A stretch of DNA of 64,000 nt from Terriglobales bacterium (lineage in GTDB: Bacteria; Acidobacteriota; Terriglobia; Terriglobales; Acidobacteriaceae). The notes under the pieces are model-generated. The model did not search any database and was not told the origin of the DNA. It saw nothing but the letters and a program-made list of their open reading frames with translations. The translations under genes were made by a program, and so were the position numbers. Numbering within the stretch: position 1 is the stretch's first letter; each line of letters opens with the position of its first letter. Of this stretch, positions 9,161 to 17,331 are shown piece by piece. The stretch spans positions 239,276 to 303,275 of the forward strand of contig DATMPC010000011.1 of NCBI GenBank assembly GCA_035567895.1. The letters are read 5' to 3'.

Positions 9161-10078
9161 CTAGTTCGGTAACCGCAATGACGATTGCCCAAACACATAT
9201 CGCCATCCCGCCGGTGTTCTTACATATGTGTCGCTGAACCAAACCGCGTAATCGAACGGCTGGGCGCTTTCTGCACCTCTCGCGCGCAACTTCGCCGTGA
9301 CAACGGCGGTATCGCCCCACACGCGAACTGTTTGACTGATGTCGTCCTGCTGTTCGTAGATGACGCGGCCGGATTTTGCTTCTTTGAGCAGATCAGATTT
9401 TGTATAGCTCTTACCGGAGCCGGTAACGAGCGTGAAATCGTCGGCCAAGATGCGGTCCATGGTGGCGACATCGTTCCTCTGCACTGCAGCCTGATATTCC
9501 TTGTCGAGTGCTGCAACGATCTTGCCTGGATCATCAGTTGATTCGGTGTGACGACGAAAGAGCAGATCGAACCAGGGCCTCCACGTGCCTCCGTTATCGG
9601 TGGAGGTCAATGCGGTTTCGCGCACACCTCCGTCGACCGCCTTCCACGTACCGCGAACCAGAGTGTCTTTCGCGTGATCGTGTCCGCTCAGTACGATCTC
9701 GCCGTTTTCGAGCTTTCCTTCGATTGTCAGCAACTGTCCGCGATTCGTTACCCAACTCTGGTGCCAGGTTTTTCTCGCGGCGTCATAGATAGTGAAGCTC
9801 TCGCCTTTGAGCCCAGTCGGATCTTCGTAGACTTCCCGCAACACGCAGCCGTTGAGTGTGCGTTCCACCCGCGTGCGCGCGACTTTGTTGGTGGTGCCGA
9901 AGTCAAATGCGTCCCAATCGCCGATCCAGAAGTCGAATTGCCGATGCTCAGGAGTGGCACAGGATGTGGACTTTGGGGATTCATTGGAGGTGCGTGAGTT
10001 TGCAGCAAGATCCTTCGGCGGAAAAGCAAGGAGGATTGATGCCACGCTGACCTTCAAACATCGAGCAAAAAATCTCAT
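9161..10078 (-). CDS. Secreted DUF1579-like plus SnoaL-like (DUF4440) protein
   Basis: A 305-residue protein. The ATG at 10078 has GGGGAG upstream and yields a signal peptide (MRFFARCLKVSVASILLAF). Two parts follow. The first, from HRQFDFWIGDWDAFD to about residue 185, resembles DUF1579-like lipocalin/THAP4-type beta-barrels. The second (about 190-305) is an NTF2/SnoaL-like DUF4440 fold, seen in ALDKEYQAAVQRNDVATMDR, LADDFTLVTGSGK and the terminal WRYVFGQSSLRL. SnoaL-like domains bind small hydrophobic ligands or have lost catalysis; no function can be stated. It probably heads an operon with the LytTR gene 29 bases downstream. Confidence 0.8.
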   Translation of the reverse strand: MRFFARCLKVSVASILLAFPPKDLAANSRTSNESPKSTSCATPEHRQFDFWIGDWDAFDFGTTNKVARTRVERTLNGCVLREVYEDPTGLKGESFTIYDAARKTWHQSWVTNRGQLLTIEGKLENGEIVLSGHDHAKDTLVRGTWKAVDGGVRETALTSTDNGGTWRPWFDLLFRRHTESTDDPGKIVAALDKEYQAAVQRNDVATMDRILADDFTLVTGSGKSYTKSDLLKEAKSGRVIYEQQDDISQTVRVWGDTAVVTAKLRARGAESAQPFDYAVWFSDTYVRTPAGWRYVFGQSSLRLPN

Positions 10079-10197
10079 TTGTGAAACTCCCCAGCCTCCA
10101 GTGCCCAGACCTATTTTCAAAACGGTCGTCTCGTCACTCAAGATAGAGCTAGAGACGGCGTAGGGATGGACGTTTCCGGACGTTGCTCCCCGACGTT

Positions 10198-10240
10198 TAC
10201 CCACCCCTTCCGGGACTAGGCTCATGTTTGGCCATCGGCC
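10198..10240. repeat. Diverged copy of repeat family B
   Basis: The stretch beginning ACCCACCCCTTCCGGGACTA matches the right arm of the pair at 8582-8636 over about 40 nt with several substitutions, then ends in its own small hairpin (TTGGCCATCGGCCAA). It lies upstream of both flanking genes, between the divergently transcribed DUF1579-like and Ada-AlkA genes. Confidence 0.6.
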
Positions 10241-10350
10241 AAACCCACAGCCGAGGGGGGCTGTGCCACAAAGTTAAAAAGCGCCTGGTTGCCGTGTCCG
10301 AAAACGTCCATTCCTCACAGGAGAATCCACTATGATGAGCTTCGAAAACC

Positions 10351-11871
10351 ATGGCACTTGATTGGCAGGCTTGCTCGCAGGCGAGACTCTCACGCGATGC
10401 GCGATTTGATGGGAAGTTCTTCATCGGAGTCCGCACCAGCGGGGTTTACTGTCGTTCGATTTGTCCCGCGCCTACGGCCAAAGAGAAGAACGTTCGTTAC
10501 TTCCCGACCGCGGCCGCAGCCGCAGAGGCGGGCTTCCGCCCATGCCTGCGCTGTCGTCCGGAGTGCTCCCCGGGAACTCCAGCCTGGTTCGGAACTTCAA
10601 ACACAGTTTCGCGAGCCCTGCGCCTGATCGATGAAAGCGGCCTTGAAGATGGAGGCGTCGAAGCGCTTGCCGAACGATTGGGATTGGGAGCGCGACATGT
10701 TCGCCGCCTGTTTCTCCAACATTTGGGAGCGACGCCGAGCGCAGTTGCTCGCACGCGCAGGCTGCATTTTGCCAAAAAGCTGATTGATGAAACCAACCTT
10801 CCGATGAATCAGGTTGCACTGGCCTCCGGCTTCGGCTGTGTACGGCGGTTCAATGCGGGAATTCGGAATGTTTATGGACGCACGCCAGTGCAGATTCGCC
10901 GCCTCGCGCGGCAGAAGACCATCGAGCCGGAGAATCAGTATTTGTTTCGACTTCGGTTTCGCCCGCCGTATTACTGGCAGGGGATGCTGGCATTTCTGGC
11001 GGCTCGGGCTACACCGGGTGTCGAAGCGGTGGACGCAGGAACTTACCGCCGTTCGATTTCCTTAAATGGGAAGCACGGCTACTTTGAAGCCTCGCTGGAC
11101 GAAAACACGCACACTCTCACTGCGCGCATTCAATTCGGCGATCCTCGCGCATTGTTTTTTATCGTCGAGCGCATACGCGCAATGTTCGACGTGAACGCCG
11201 ACTGGTCGAGCATCTCGACGGCCTTGCGTGCAGACCGAGAGCTGTTCAACAGACTTGATGCCGCTCCAGGAATGCGTGTGCCAGGCTGTTGGAACGGATT
11301 TGAACTGGCGACGCGCGCGGTTCTGGGGCAGCAGATCACAGTCAAAGGGGCCACGGCCCTCGCAGGGCGAATCGCCCGAGCCTTCGGACAGCCGTTTTCC
11401 GCGGCCAATCTGACGCACATCTTTCCCGCTCCGGAAATTCTGGCCGATGCCAACCTTTCCAGCGTTGGATTGCCGAAGGCTCGGGCCGCTACGATTCGTG
11501 CTCTCGCCCGGGCGGTCTGCGACGGTCAGATCCACTTTGAGGGAATCATCGACGTCGACCAGTTCCTAAACCGTCTTTGCGAGATACCCGGCATCGGGAA
11601 CTGGACCGCTCAATACGTCGCCATGCGTGCCCTTAGAGAACCCGATGCGTTCCCTTCTTCCGACCTGGGGCTTCTTCGCGCGCTGGACGCAAAGACGCCT
11701 CGCGAACTGGAGCGGCGTGCCGAGGCCTGGCGGCCTTGGCGGGCCTATGCTGCGATGTACCTCTGGGGTAGCCCCGCTTGGGCCAAGCTACCTCGACGAG
11801 TGGAACCTCCCAGCAAGGCAGCCTTTCGCCAGGAGCAAGATGCGCGTCGCATATCTGCGAGCCAGGTGTAA
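10351..11871 (+). CDS. alkA: Ada-type zinc/AraC regulator fused to AlkA 3-methyladenine DNA glycosylase
   Basis: A 506-residue fusion for repair of alkylated DNA. Residues 1-75 are the Ada zinc domain with C34, C38 (GVYCRSICPA) and C65, C68 (RPCLRCRPE); in E. coli Ada the first cysteine accepts methyl groups from phosphotriesters. Residues 85-185 are an AraC-type HTH pair. Residues about 195-310 are the AlkA N-terminal domain, and 310-470 the HhH-GPD glycosylase with IPGIGNWTAQYVAMR and the catalytic D438 (PSSDLG). The Ada O6-methylguanine methyltransferase domain is absent. The expected role is methylation-triggered self-activation plus excision of N3-methylpurines. The C-terminal tail beyond 480 is extra. 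The gene is monocistronic and diverges from the DUF1579-like gene. Confidence 0.93.
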   Translation: MALDWQACSQARLSRDARFDGKFFIGVRTSGVYCRSICPAPTAKEKNVRYFPTAAAAAEAGFRPCLRCRPECSPGTPAWFGTSNTVSRALRLIDESGLEDGGVEALAERLGLGARHVRRLFLQHLGATPSAVARTRRLHFAKKLIDETNLPMNQVALASGFGCVRRFNAGIRNVYGRTPVQIRRLARQKTIEPENQYLFRLRFRPPYYWQGMLAFLAARATPGVEAVDAGTYRRSISLNGKHGYFEASLDENTHTLTARIQFGDPRALFFIVERIRAMFDVNADWSSISTALRADRELFNRLDAAPGMRVPGCWNGFELATRAVLGQQITVKGATALAGRIARAFGQPFSAANLTHIFPAPEILADANLSSVGLPKARAATIRALARAVCDGQIHFEGIIDVDQFLNRLCEIPGIGNWTAQYVAMRALREPDAFPSSDLGLLRALDAKTPRELERRAEAWRPWRAYAAMYLWGSPAWAKLPRRVEPPSKAAFRQEQDARRISASQV

Positions 11872-12057
11872 GCGGCGACTCCTGCAGAGGCGCTGCATAC
11901 TGTGTCTCTATCCTGCACTATTCTCATGACAATTCAGCGACCCATAGCGCAAAGCTAAGTCATTCTTTTTCTATAGCCTAGGTATTACCTCCCGGTCTTA
12001 CACCTTCGTTCGTTGCTTCCCCGGCGTAACTGCTCTAGCTTGGTATTGACGTCGCCC

Positions 12058-12507
12058 ATGGTGAACCCAGAAGAGTTGCAACAGATTGCTGCCGAGCACG
12101 TGGAACGACGCCGTGAGCCGCGGCTAAACCAGCCCGCTGGCGTCACTGTTCGAGTTGAGCAGCCAGGCGGTGGCGAGGAATTTCATGCCGTGCTCGTGAA
12201 TGCGAGCGACGGAGGATTTGCGATCCGTCACTGGCGCAGAGACCTCTTGATCGGCCAGAGAGTGCGAATTTCGGACGCCGCGCAGCACGAAATTGCAGCT
12301 TCCGTTATGTGGAATTGGGCCGTGGGACCAGTTGTGATTTCGGGCCTGTGCCGAGAGATGGTACCCACCGCCAGCGCACATTTCCGTCAGATGTATGACC
12401 GGCCAAGACCGGACGAATCGAACTCCGGGTTTCAGGGTTGGGCATGGGCGGGGCTTACTGGACTTATTGCTGCTGCCGCCTGGTACTTCAGAGACAAAAT
12501 TTTGTAG
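12058..12507 (+). CDS. PilZ-like protein with C-terminal membrane anchor
   Basis: A 149-residue protein. The N-terminal part has the PilZ signature in relaxed form: ERRREPRLNQPAGVTVRV is the RxxxR c-di-GMP loop and VNASDGGFAIRH the D/NxSxxG element, followed by GQRVRIS. The last 20 residues (GWAWAGLTGLIAAAAWYFRD) form a single transmembrane helix. It probably reads c-di-GMP at the inner membrane; ligand binding is inferred from the motif only. The ATG at 12058 is chosen over an upstream in-frame start because the extra residues are not conserved-looking. It is followed after 18 bases by another PilZ gene, so the two are likely co-transcribed. Confidence 0.8.
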   Translation: MVNPEELQQIAAEHVERRREPRLNQPAGVTVRVEQPGGGEEFHAVLVNASDGGFAIRHWRRDLLIGQRVRISDAAQHEIAASVMWNWAVGPVVISGLCREMVPTASAHFRQMYDRPRPDESNSGFQGWAWAGLTGLIAAAAWYFRDKIL

Positions 12508-12525
12508 GTTTGGAGTGGCTCCCCA

Positions 12526-12864
12526 ATGCATGAACTGAAGCGTCGATATCCCCGGTATCCCATCGACAGGCCTCTCACTGCATACCGACTCTACGAAGAG
12601 ATGAAAGTGGGCATTCGCGGCCATTGGCAGCAATTCGGAGAAGGTGGCATGGGCGCGCAGATGTCGGAGCAATTGCGCTCCGGCGAAGTGCTGCAGATCG
12701 AACTTTCGCCGTCTCTCAAGGTGTACGCTGCTGTGCGGTATTCACGGGCCTTCTATCACGGGTTCGAATTCGTGCTTCTCAAAGACCGGCAGAAGGCTGA
12801 ACTGGCGCGGCTGAGTCGAGAGATGGGCGAGAAGACAGAACAGACGGCGCCGAAGCCCTCTTAG
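12526..12864 (+). CDS. PilZ domain protein
   Basis: A 112-residue single-domain PilZ protein. KRRYPRYPIDRPLTAYR carries the arginine loop, FGEGGMGAQMSEQLRSGEVL the glycine-rich second element, and VYAAVRYSRAFYHGFEFVLL the closing strands. The D/NxSxxG motif is replaced by GEGGMG, so nucleotide binding is uncertain. GGAG lies 10 bases before the ATG. It belongs to a two-gene unit with the membrane-anchored PilZ protein immediately upstream; together with the PilZ at 15262-15588 this makes three small PilZ genes within 3.5 kb. Confidence 0.82.
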   Translation: MHELKRRYPRYPIDRPLTAYRLYEEMKVGIRGHWQQFGEGGMGAQMSEQLRSGEVLQIELSPSLKVYAAVRYSRAFYHGFEFVLLKDRQKAELARLSREMGEKTEQTAPKPS

Positions 12865-12899
12865 CAGGCATCCTCTAAGCAAGACGTATCGACAATAAC

Positions 12900-12932
12900 C
12901 TGCGCGAGGGCGCGCGGGCGGTCCTTTTTTAT
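12900..12932 (+). terminator. Possible terminator after the PilZ pair
   Basis: A G+C-rich stretch with a short GCGCG/CGCGC stem is followed by a run of T residues (12921-12934). The stem is short, so this is only a candidate; it would serve both the PilZ pair and, in reverse, the convergent secreted-protein gene. Confidence 0.35.
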
Positions 12933-12947
12933 TTTAATATCTCGTTC

Positions 12948-13505
12948 CTACCGCCAGCCGTCGTTCTTGGGATCTAGCCAGGCTGCGAGGGACCCTGCCG
13001 GAACACGGTCGCTCGGATGCGTTCGGTTCCATTCAGCGCGTATTTGGGTGTTCCACCGTCTCATGTCATGCACGAAGTCCGCGTTCATGAAAACGCGACT
13101 GCAAGAGTTTCCGGAGGGCTGCCACTGTGTGCCGTCGGAAAAAAAGACCCGGCTCACCTGCACTTCCACTCCACGCATATTCCGCCAGGTTGAACCAAAG
13201 TACTTCTCCTCATCTTTGGCCGACTTAACCACTAGCCCGCCAGCGCCCGGCATTGTCTCCCAGGCTGCGTAGTAAATATCCGACACCGAATACCTAAGGC
13301 CCGAGCTATCGACTGCAGAGAGCTTAAACTGCGTACCGGAAACGATCTTGCTCGACTGATTTGTGAACCAGAGAACGATGTGCTTGCCGGTCTCCATGGG
13401 GACGTCAGTGCCGGCCACTGACACCAGGACGGGACAAGTGCTGGCAGTCCGGTCTTGGGCGACAGAGACAGCACAGGCCAGAAAAAGCAACGCGAGATAT
13501 TTCAT
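12948..13505 (-). CDS. Secreted protein of unknown function
   Basis: A 185-residue protein starting at ATG 13505, which gives a clear signal peptide (MKYLALLFLACAVSVAQ). The mature part, TCPVLVSVAGTDVPMETGKH onward, looks like a beta-sandwich with the phrase FTNQSSKIVSGTQFKLSAVD, a pattern seen in many small secreted acidobacterial proteins of unknown role. Two cysteines (in TCPVL and NSCSRVF) may form a disulfide. No family can be named with confidence. Confidence 0.75.
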   Translation of the reverse strand: MKYLALLFLACAVSVAQDRTASTCPVLVSVAGTDVPMETGKHIVLWFTNQSSKIVSGTQFKLSAVDSSGLRYSVSDIYYAAWETMPGAGGLVVKSAKDEEKYFGSTWRNMRGVEVQVSRVFFSDGTQWQPSGNSCSRVFMNADFVHDMRRWNTQIRAEWNRTHPSDRVPAGSLAAWLDPKNDGWR

Positions 13506-13669
13506 AAGAGCCCGACCGAAAAGTGAGGGAGGTAGAGGCAGCTTCTCAGTAGTGCCTCTTATCGACAACGTTACGCAGGTACACGCGGTAAGTTGTCCTC
13601 CCGGCAATCTTCGACAAACGGCTGCACCTCCGTCCAATCGGGAGTGCTTTCGGACGAGGTGCGTGCAGG

Positions 13670-14572
13670 TTAGGCCTTAACGGCGGGAAGAAGAGCAAGT
13701 AATTGTTTTTCCGGAGGAAACGACACCGGCTTCAAAACTGTGAGCTCCTGCGGGGGGACTCCGGTCTGGTAGGCGCGCACAAACGTTTCGACGGCTAGTC
13801 CCGCCGTTGTTGGGAGGGAGATCGAAGCCGTGAGAATTCCTCTCTTTACCCGATCCTGACCGGCATTGCCGCTCGCATCGCAACCGATGAAGGCCAAGTC
13901 GGCCCAACGGCCACCCTCTTCGGACAGCGCCTTCTTCGCTCCGAGAGCCATGTTGTCGTTCTGCGAGCAGACTAGATCCACCTGAATCTGACGCGAGGTG
14001 GAAAGACGCAGCCAGGATTTCAGCGCGTGATATCCGCTTTCTTCTGTGAAGCGTCCACGAAGCATTCGTAGTTGCACGTTGGCAGGCTTGGCACGCTCGA
14101 CGCCAATTGTGCGCTGCTCGGCAGAGTAATTGCCCGAGGGTCCTTGGATGTAAAGCACTAGACCGCCCTGAGGAAGAAGGGCTGCGATCTGGCGCGCCTG
14201 TATGCGCCCGACTTCCTCTTGGTCCACAGTGATGCAGAAGACCGGAACTTTGCTACTCACCCGCAGTTCAGTCAAGTAATCGATGTCGCGGTTAACCACC
14301 GCCCATCCGATTCCTTTCGAGACAGCTGCGTGCGCCACTTGCGACAGGCCCGTACCTGCCGGATGACAAACAACTGCGTCGGGGCGCGATTCAGGCACGC
14401 CTTGAATGGCGTCGAGGAGTTGCTGGCTTTGATTGATGGCGTCGCCTTCGGCATAGATGACTTGCGCCTCAGCGCCCAGTCGCTCAGCCATCTCGGTGAC
14501 CGCGCGAGCCTGCTCACGCTGATAGTCGTTCTCGTTGCTGACCAGGGAAACCAACAGTTTCAGCTTCTTCAT
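13670..14572 (-). CDS. Leaderless periplasmic-binding-protein type I (sugar-binding) domain protein
   Basis: A 300-residue protein with the fold of ribose/xylose-type binding proteins (Peripla_BP_4): MKKLKLLVSLVSNENDYQRE at the first strand, QSQQLLDAIQGVPESRPDAVV, then GLVLYIQGPSGNYSAEQRTI, VDLVCSQNDNMALGAKKAL and LAFIGCDASGNAGQDRVKRG. The ATG at 14572 gives no signal peptide, only a first strand. There is no HTH domain as in LacI regulators, and no ABC transporter genes are nearby. It is therefore a cytoplasmic ligand-binding module of unknown partner, or its true exported start has been lost. The open frame continues upstream to 14701 without a hydrophobic leader. Confidence 0.8.
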   Translation of the reverse strand: MKKLKLLVSLVSNENDYQREQARAVTEMAERLGAEAQVIYAEGDAINQSQQLLDAIQGVPESRPDAVVCHPAGTGLSQVAHAAVSKGIGWAVVNRDIDYLTELRVSSKVPVFCITVDQEEVGRIQARQIAALLPQGGLVLYIQGPSGNYSAEQRTIGVERAKPANVQLRMLRGRFTEESGYHALKSWLRLSTSRQIQVDLVCSQNDNMALGAKKALSEEGGRWADLAFIGCDASGNAGQDRVKRGILTASISLPTTAGLAVETFVRAYQTGVPPQELTVLKPVSFPPEKQLLALLPAVKA

Positions 14573-14713
14573 GGAAGTCGACCAGGTAGTGGAATGATAG
14601 GTCACGAGAGCGCGGGAAAGAAGGTTACTCGGAGGGAACGTTCCCAAGAGGGAGTTGGGTAACAACGACCTTTGGTAATTTGACGAAGGCTTGCGCAGCA
14701 AGAGTTCGAAAGC

Positions 14714-15208
14714 TTATTGGCGAGCAAGAATTCGCCGGATCTGATCGATGTGATGCATATCATGACCAGCCATGTGCCGCGCCAGATCTGAGACTGTGAT
14801 GTTGCCGCGTTCTGCGTGCACGCCAAACTTCTGCCAGTCAGCGACGCTCAGCTGGCCTAGCATGCGCAGATTCGCTGTGCGTAACAATCTGAATAGCTCA
14901 AGCGCTTCCCTCGGATTCCACGAAGCATAGTTTCCGAGCTGCGCCCATTGGTCCTGATCGAACGGAGCCAAGTCACAGCCGCAGTGTTCAATCATTCGGC
15001 GATATCGCCAGGCGGTTGCAATCTCGTCTTCTGCCAAGTGAGCCAAAATCTCTCCAACGGACCATTTTCCGGGTGCTGGACGAGCCTGCAGGTCCGCCTC
15101 ACTTACCCCGTCAATGAGCTCCGCCAACATGAGTGGCGCTTGCCGCTGCATCGCAATGGGATCTCTGCCTTCGGTATAGGCGCTCAGGCGAGCTTGATAG
15201 ACGGTCAT
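14714..15208 (-). CDS. DinB superfamily protein
   Basis: A 164-residue DinB_2-type four-helix protein. Metal-ligand candidates are H in GEILAHLAEDE (about 57) and the C-terminal cluster LARHMAGHDMHHIDQIRR. RPAPGKWSVGEILAHLAEDE is the usual helix-2 signature of this subgroup. Function and substrate are unknown. The ATG at 15208 is used; a GTG 21 bases upstream is possible. The leaderless binding-protein gene lies 141 bases downstream on the same strand. Confidence 0.85.
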   Translation of the reverse strand: MTVYQARLSAYTEGRDPIAMQRQAPLMLAELIDGVSEADLQARPAPGKWSVGEILAHLAEDEIATAWRYRRMIEHCGCDLAPFDQDQWAQLGNYASWNPREALELFRLLRTANLRMLGQLSVADWQKFGVHAERGNITVSDLARHMAGHDMHHIDQIRRILARQ

Positions 15209-15261
15209 GGAGCAGGAGGAATCCTGCACATTTTAGACGAGTGGGGACACGTGAGACCGGG

Positions 15262-15588
15262 TTACGCGAGCTTGCCGCGAAGGTCGTCGTCCCAGATGAA
15301 CTTGTCCGGCTCGAGGCTCTCGACGCCGATCTTGCCTTCCAGGTCGGAACCAGACTTTCCGATCCAGACAACCTTGTATTTTGCGCGCCGAGCATTCCGT
15401 GCGATCCAAAGAATGTCTCCCTCGCCGATGCCTTCAATCTTCATCAGCTTGGCGCCGCGCGAAGAGACTTCGCAGGTGCACGCCGGACGAACTTTGGTGG
15501 GTTCGCTGTGTAAGGAGATCTTCACCGGGAGGACCACTGTAATGCGATTATCCCTGCGTAACTGTGAAAGGCTTAGGCCCGTCGACAT
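15262..15588 (-). CDS. PilZ domain protein
   Basis: A 108-residue PilZ protein. QLRRDNRITVVLPVKI holds the arginine loop, CEVSSRGAKLMKIEGIGEGD the xSxxG element and glycine turn, and RRAKYKVVWIGKSGSDLEGK the last strands. The sequence is a common acidobacterial type in which the domain makes up the whole protein. It likely links c-di-GMP level to an unidentified target. The stop lies 53 bases before the DinB-like gene start, so joint transcription is possible. Confidence 0.82.
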   Translation of the reverse strand: MSTGLSLSQLRRDNRITVVLPVKISLHSEPTKVRPACTCEVSSRGAKLMKIEGIGEGDILWIARNARRAKYKVVWIGKSGSDLEGKIGVESLEPDKFIWDDDLRGKLA

Positions 15589-15958
15589 TCCAGAACTTCC
15601 CCCGGGGAGATTTTTACTTCCGATCCATCCCTCCTATTAGGCATCAATTGTCGCAAACCGTCGAGATTTCATGGGTAATCAGGAGCTGTTACTCGAGGGA
15701 TAGGATGCTGCAAACCCGTGCAACTCGAGCAAAACGTCCGGAAAAGTGGTTCCTCGGCTCCCATTCAAGAAGGATTTGGCGGTTCTCTTAGAACTTCCAC
15801 TCCAGCTAAGGTATTTTCCACCTTAGGTGCGTTTCGGCTTTAGTTTTCAACGATCTACGTAGGTATTGAGACCTACAGTAAGGCGTTCTCTGGATCATTT
15901 AAACGCTACCTGTCGCCTAACCTGAGCTTCGCGTCGGAACCCCGACCTGGAGGCTCGT
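15589..15958. other. Intergenic with two small palindromes
   Basis: This 370-base gap lies between divergent genes. It contains CTAAGG...CCTTAG around 15807-15826 and GTAGGT...ACCTAC around 15858-15876. Both could be operator-like, but neither can be tied to a regulator. A 75-codon open frame here shows no coding character. Confidence 0.4.
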
Positions 15959-15961
15959 TTG
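15949..15961 (+). promoter_or_regulatory. GGAGG ribosome binding site fixing a TTG start
   Basis: GGAGG at 15949-15953 lies 5 bases before TTG at 15959. It supports a rare TTG initiation for the lipoprotein gene, whose signal sequence begins immediately. Confidence 0.75.
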
Positions 15962-17140
15962 CGACCTTTGCGCAAGGCAGACAGCAGGTTTCTGGCAGTC
16001 TTGTTGGGCATTTTAGGAGCTGTAGGCTGTGGCGCGGGAGCGGGAATGCAATCTTCTTCGCCGGGAGCCACCACTCCGTCAAACTCAATCTCCGGAGGCG
16101 GCACTATAGCCCCGACACCGACACCTAGTCCTTCCCCCAGTTCGCCCTTTCAGACTAACCTCGCGGTTACCGGGCAATGGGTACGAACAAACTCTGTCTC
16201 CCCGGACGGCGCGATTCTGTATGGTTCGTCGCAGATCAATCCGTATTACAGCAATCTGGCTGCGATCGGCCTGACTCACGATCCCTTGAGCTATGCAACC
16301 GTCCAGCGTTGGATGCAGTGGTATGTCAATCACCTGAATTGGCCGGACAAGTGGGGCCTCTACGGCACCACCTACGACTATGACTACAACAATGGCGTAG
16401 CAACCTCGCGCGTGTTCGCCGACTCCACCGACTCCTACGCTGCCACGTTTCTGACGCTGGCCTGGGCGTTCTACCGGACCGGTGATGCCGCCGCACAGAG
16501 CTATGTGAAGAGCATCGCATCGCAATTGGACTCGATTGGTGGAGTGCTGATTCAGACACAGCAAAGCGACGGCCTGACCTGGGCGAAGCCTGATTACCAG
16601 ATCAAGTATTTAATGGACAACTGCGAGGCCTACCGTGGGCTGCGGGACCTCGCGCAGTTATTTCAAAATGCCGTTGGCGATTCGAGCAAGGCGGGCTACT
16701 ACAACGCCGCCGCCGACCGGATGCTGCAGGGCATCGAAGGCATGTGGAGCAATGGCGCGTGGGCGATGTCCAAGGACGGAGTCGGAAATCTTGTCGCTCC
16801 CAATATGGGCAAGTGGTTTCCCGACGCTACCAGCCAGATCTTCCCAGTGCTCCAGGGTGTCATCGATGCATCGGATTCACGATCGCAACAGGCTTACAAC
16901 AGTCTCAATAACGCGTGGCCGGGATGGCCGTCGCTGTCGTACAACGCACAGGATCCATTCCCGTGGGTGCTCGTTGGAGACGCCGCCATCATAATGGGGG
17001 ATGCTGCTCGCGTGGCGACCTACACGCAGTCCATCGATACTAAATACGTAAACAAGGGATTTCCCTGGACCTGGTACTCGGCCGAGGCTGGCTGGTTCAT
17101 GCGTCTGAATTCATACGCATTGGGGGCAAGGCCGCTATAG
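15959..17140 (+). CDS. Lipoprotein six-hairpin glycosidase-like protein
   Basis: A 393-residue protein starting at TTG. It has a lipoprotein signal (LLGILGAVGC), a proline/threonine/serine linker (about 40-65), and a catalytic-looking (alpha/alpha)6 domain from about 70 to the end. The domain is rich in aromatic motifs such as WVRTNSVSPDGAILYGS, DKWGLYGTTYDYDYNNG, STDSYAATFLTLAWAFYRTG and FPWTWYSAEAGWFMRL. The pattern of repeated helical hairpins with DSYAAT and AEAGW resembles GH8/six-hairpin glycosidases, but I cannot assign a numbered family. It is probably outer-membrane anchored and acts on a polysaccharide. A strong terminator follows at 17261. Confidence 0.75.
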   Translation: MRPLRKADSRFLAVLLGILGAVGCGAGAGMQSSSPGATTPSNSISGGGTIAPTPTPSPSPSSPFQTNLAVTGQWVRTNSVSPDGAILYGSSQINPYYSNLAAIGLTHDPLSYATVQRWMQWYVNHLNWPDKWGLYGTTYDYDYNNGVATSRVFADSTDSYAATFLTLAWAFYRTGDAAAQSYVKSIASQLDSIGGVLIQTQQSDGLTWAKPDYQIKYLMDNCEAYRGLRDLAQLFQNAVGDSSKAGYYNAAADRMLQGIEGMWSNGAWAMSKDGVGNLVAPNMGKWFPDATSQIFPVLQGVIDASDSRSQQAYNSLNNAWPGWPSLSYNAQDPFPWVLVGDAAIIMGDAARVATYTQSIDTKYVNKGFPWTWYSAEAGWFMRLNSYALGARPL

Positions 17141-17260
17141 AGCTAAGTACAAAACTTAGCGGGGTAATTAGGCGAAGCCCCGCGTGCAAAGAACACAAAT
17201 CGGCCATACAGTCTCAGTTGCTGTTCAGGCAGAACTTGGGGGAGGGCTGCCGGAACATCG

Positions 17261-17289
17261 AAAAAGCCCCGCTGAAAAGCGGGGCTTTT
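17261..17289. terminator. Bidirectional rho-independent terminator
   Basis: An 8-12 bp stem AAAAGCCCCGCT/AGCGGGGCTTTT with a short loop is flanked by A and T runs on both sides. It lies between the convergent lipoprotein gene (stop 17140) and the low-complexity secreted protein gene (stop 17332). Confidence 0.9.
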
Positions 17290-17331
17290 GCTTTGTTGAA
17301 CTAACAGCGACGATCGTCTGCGTACAACAGT

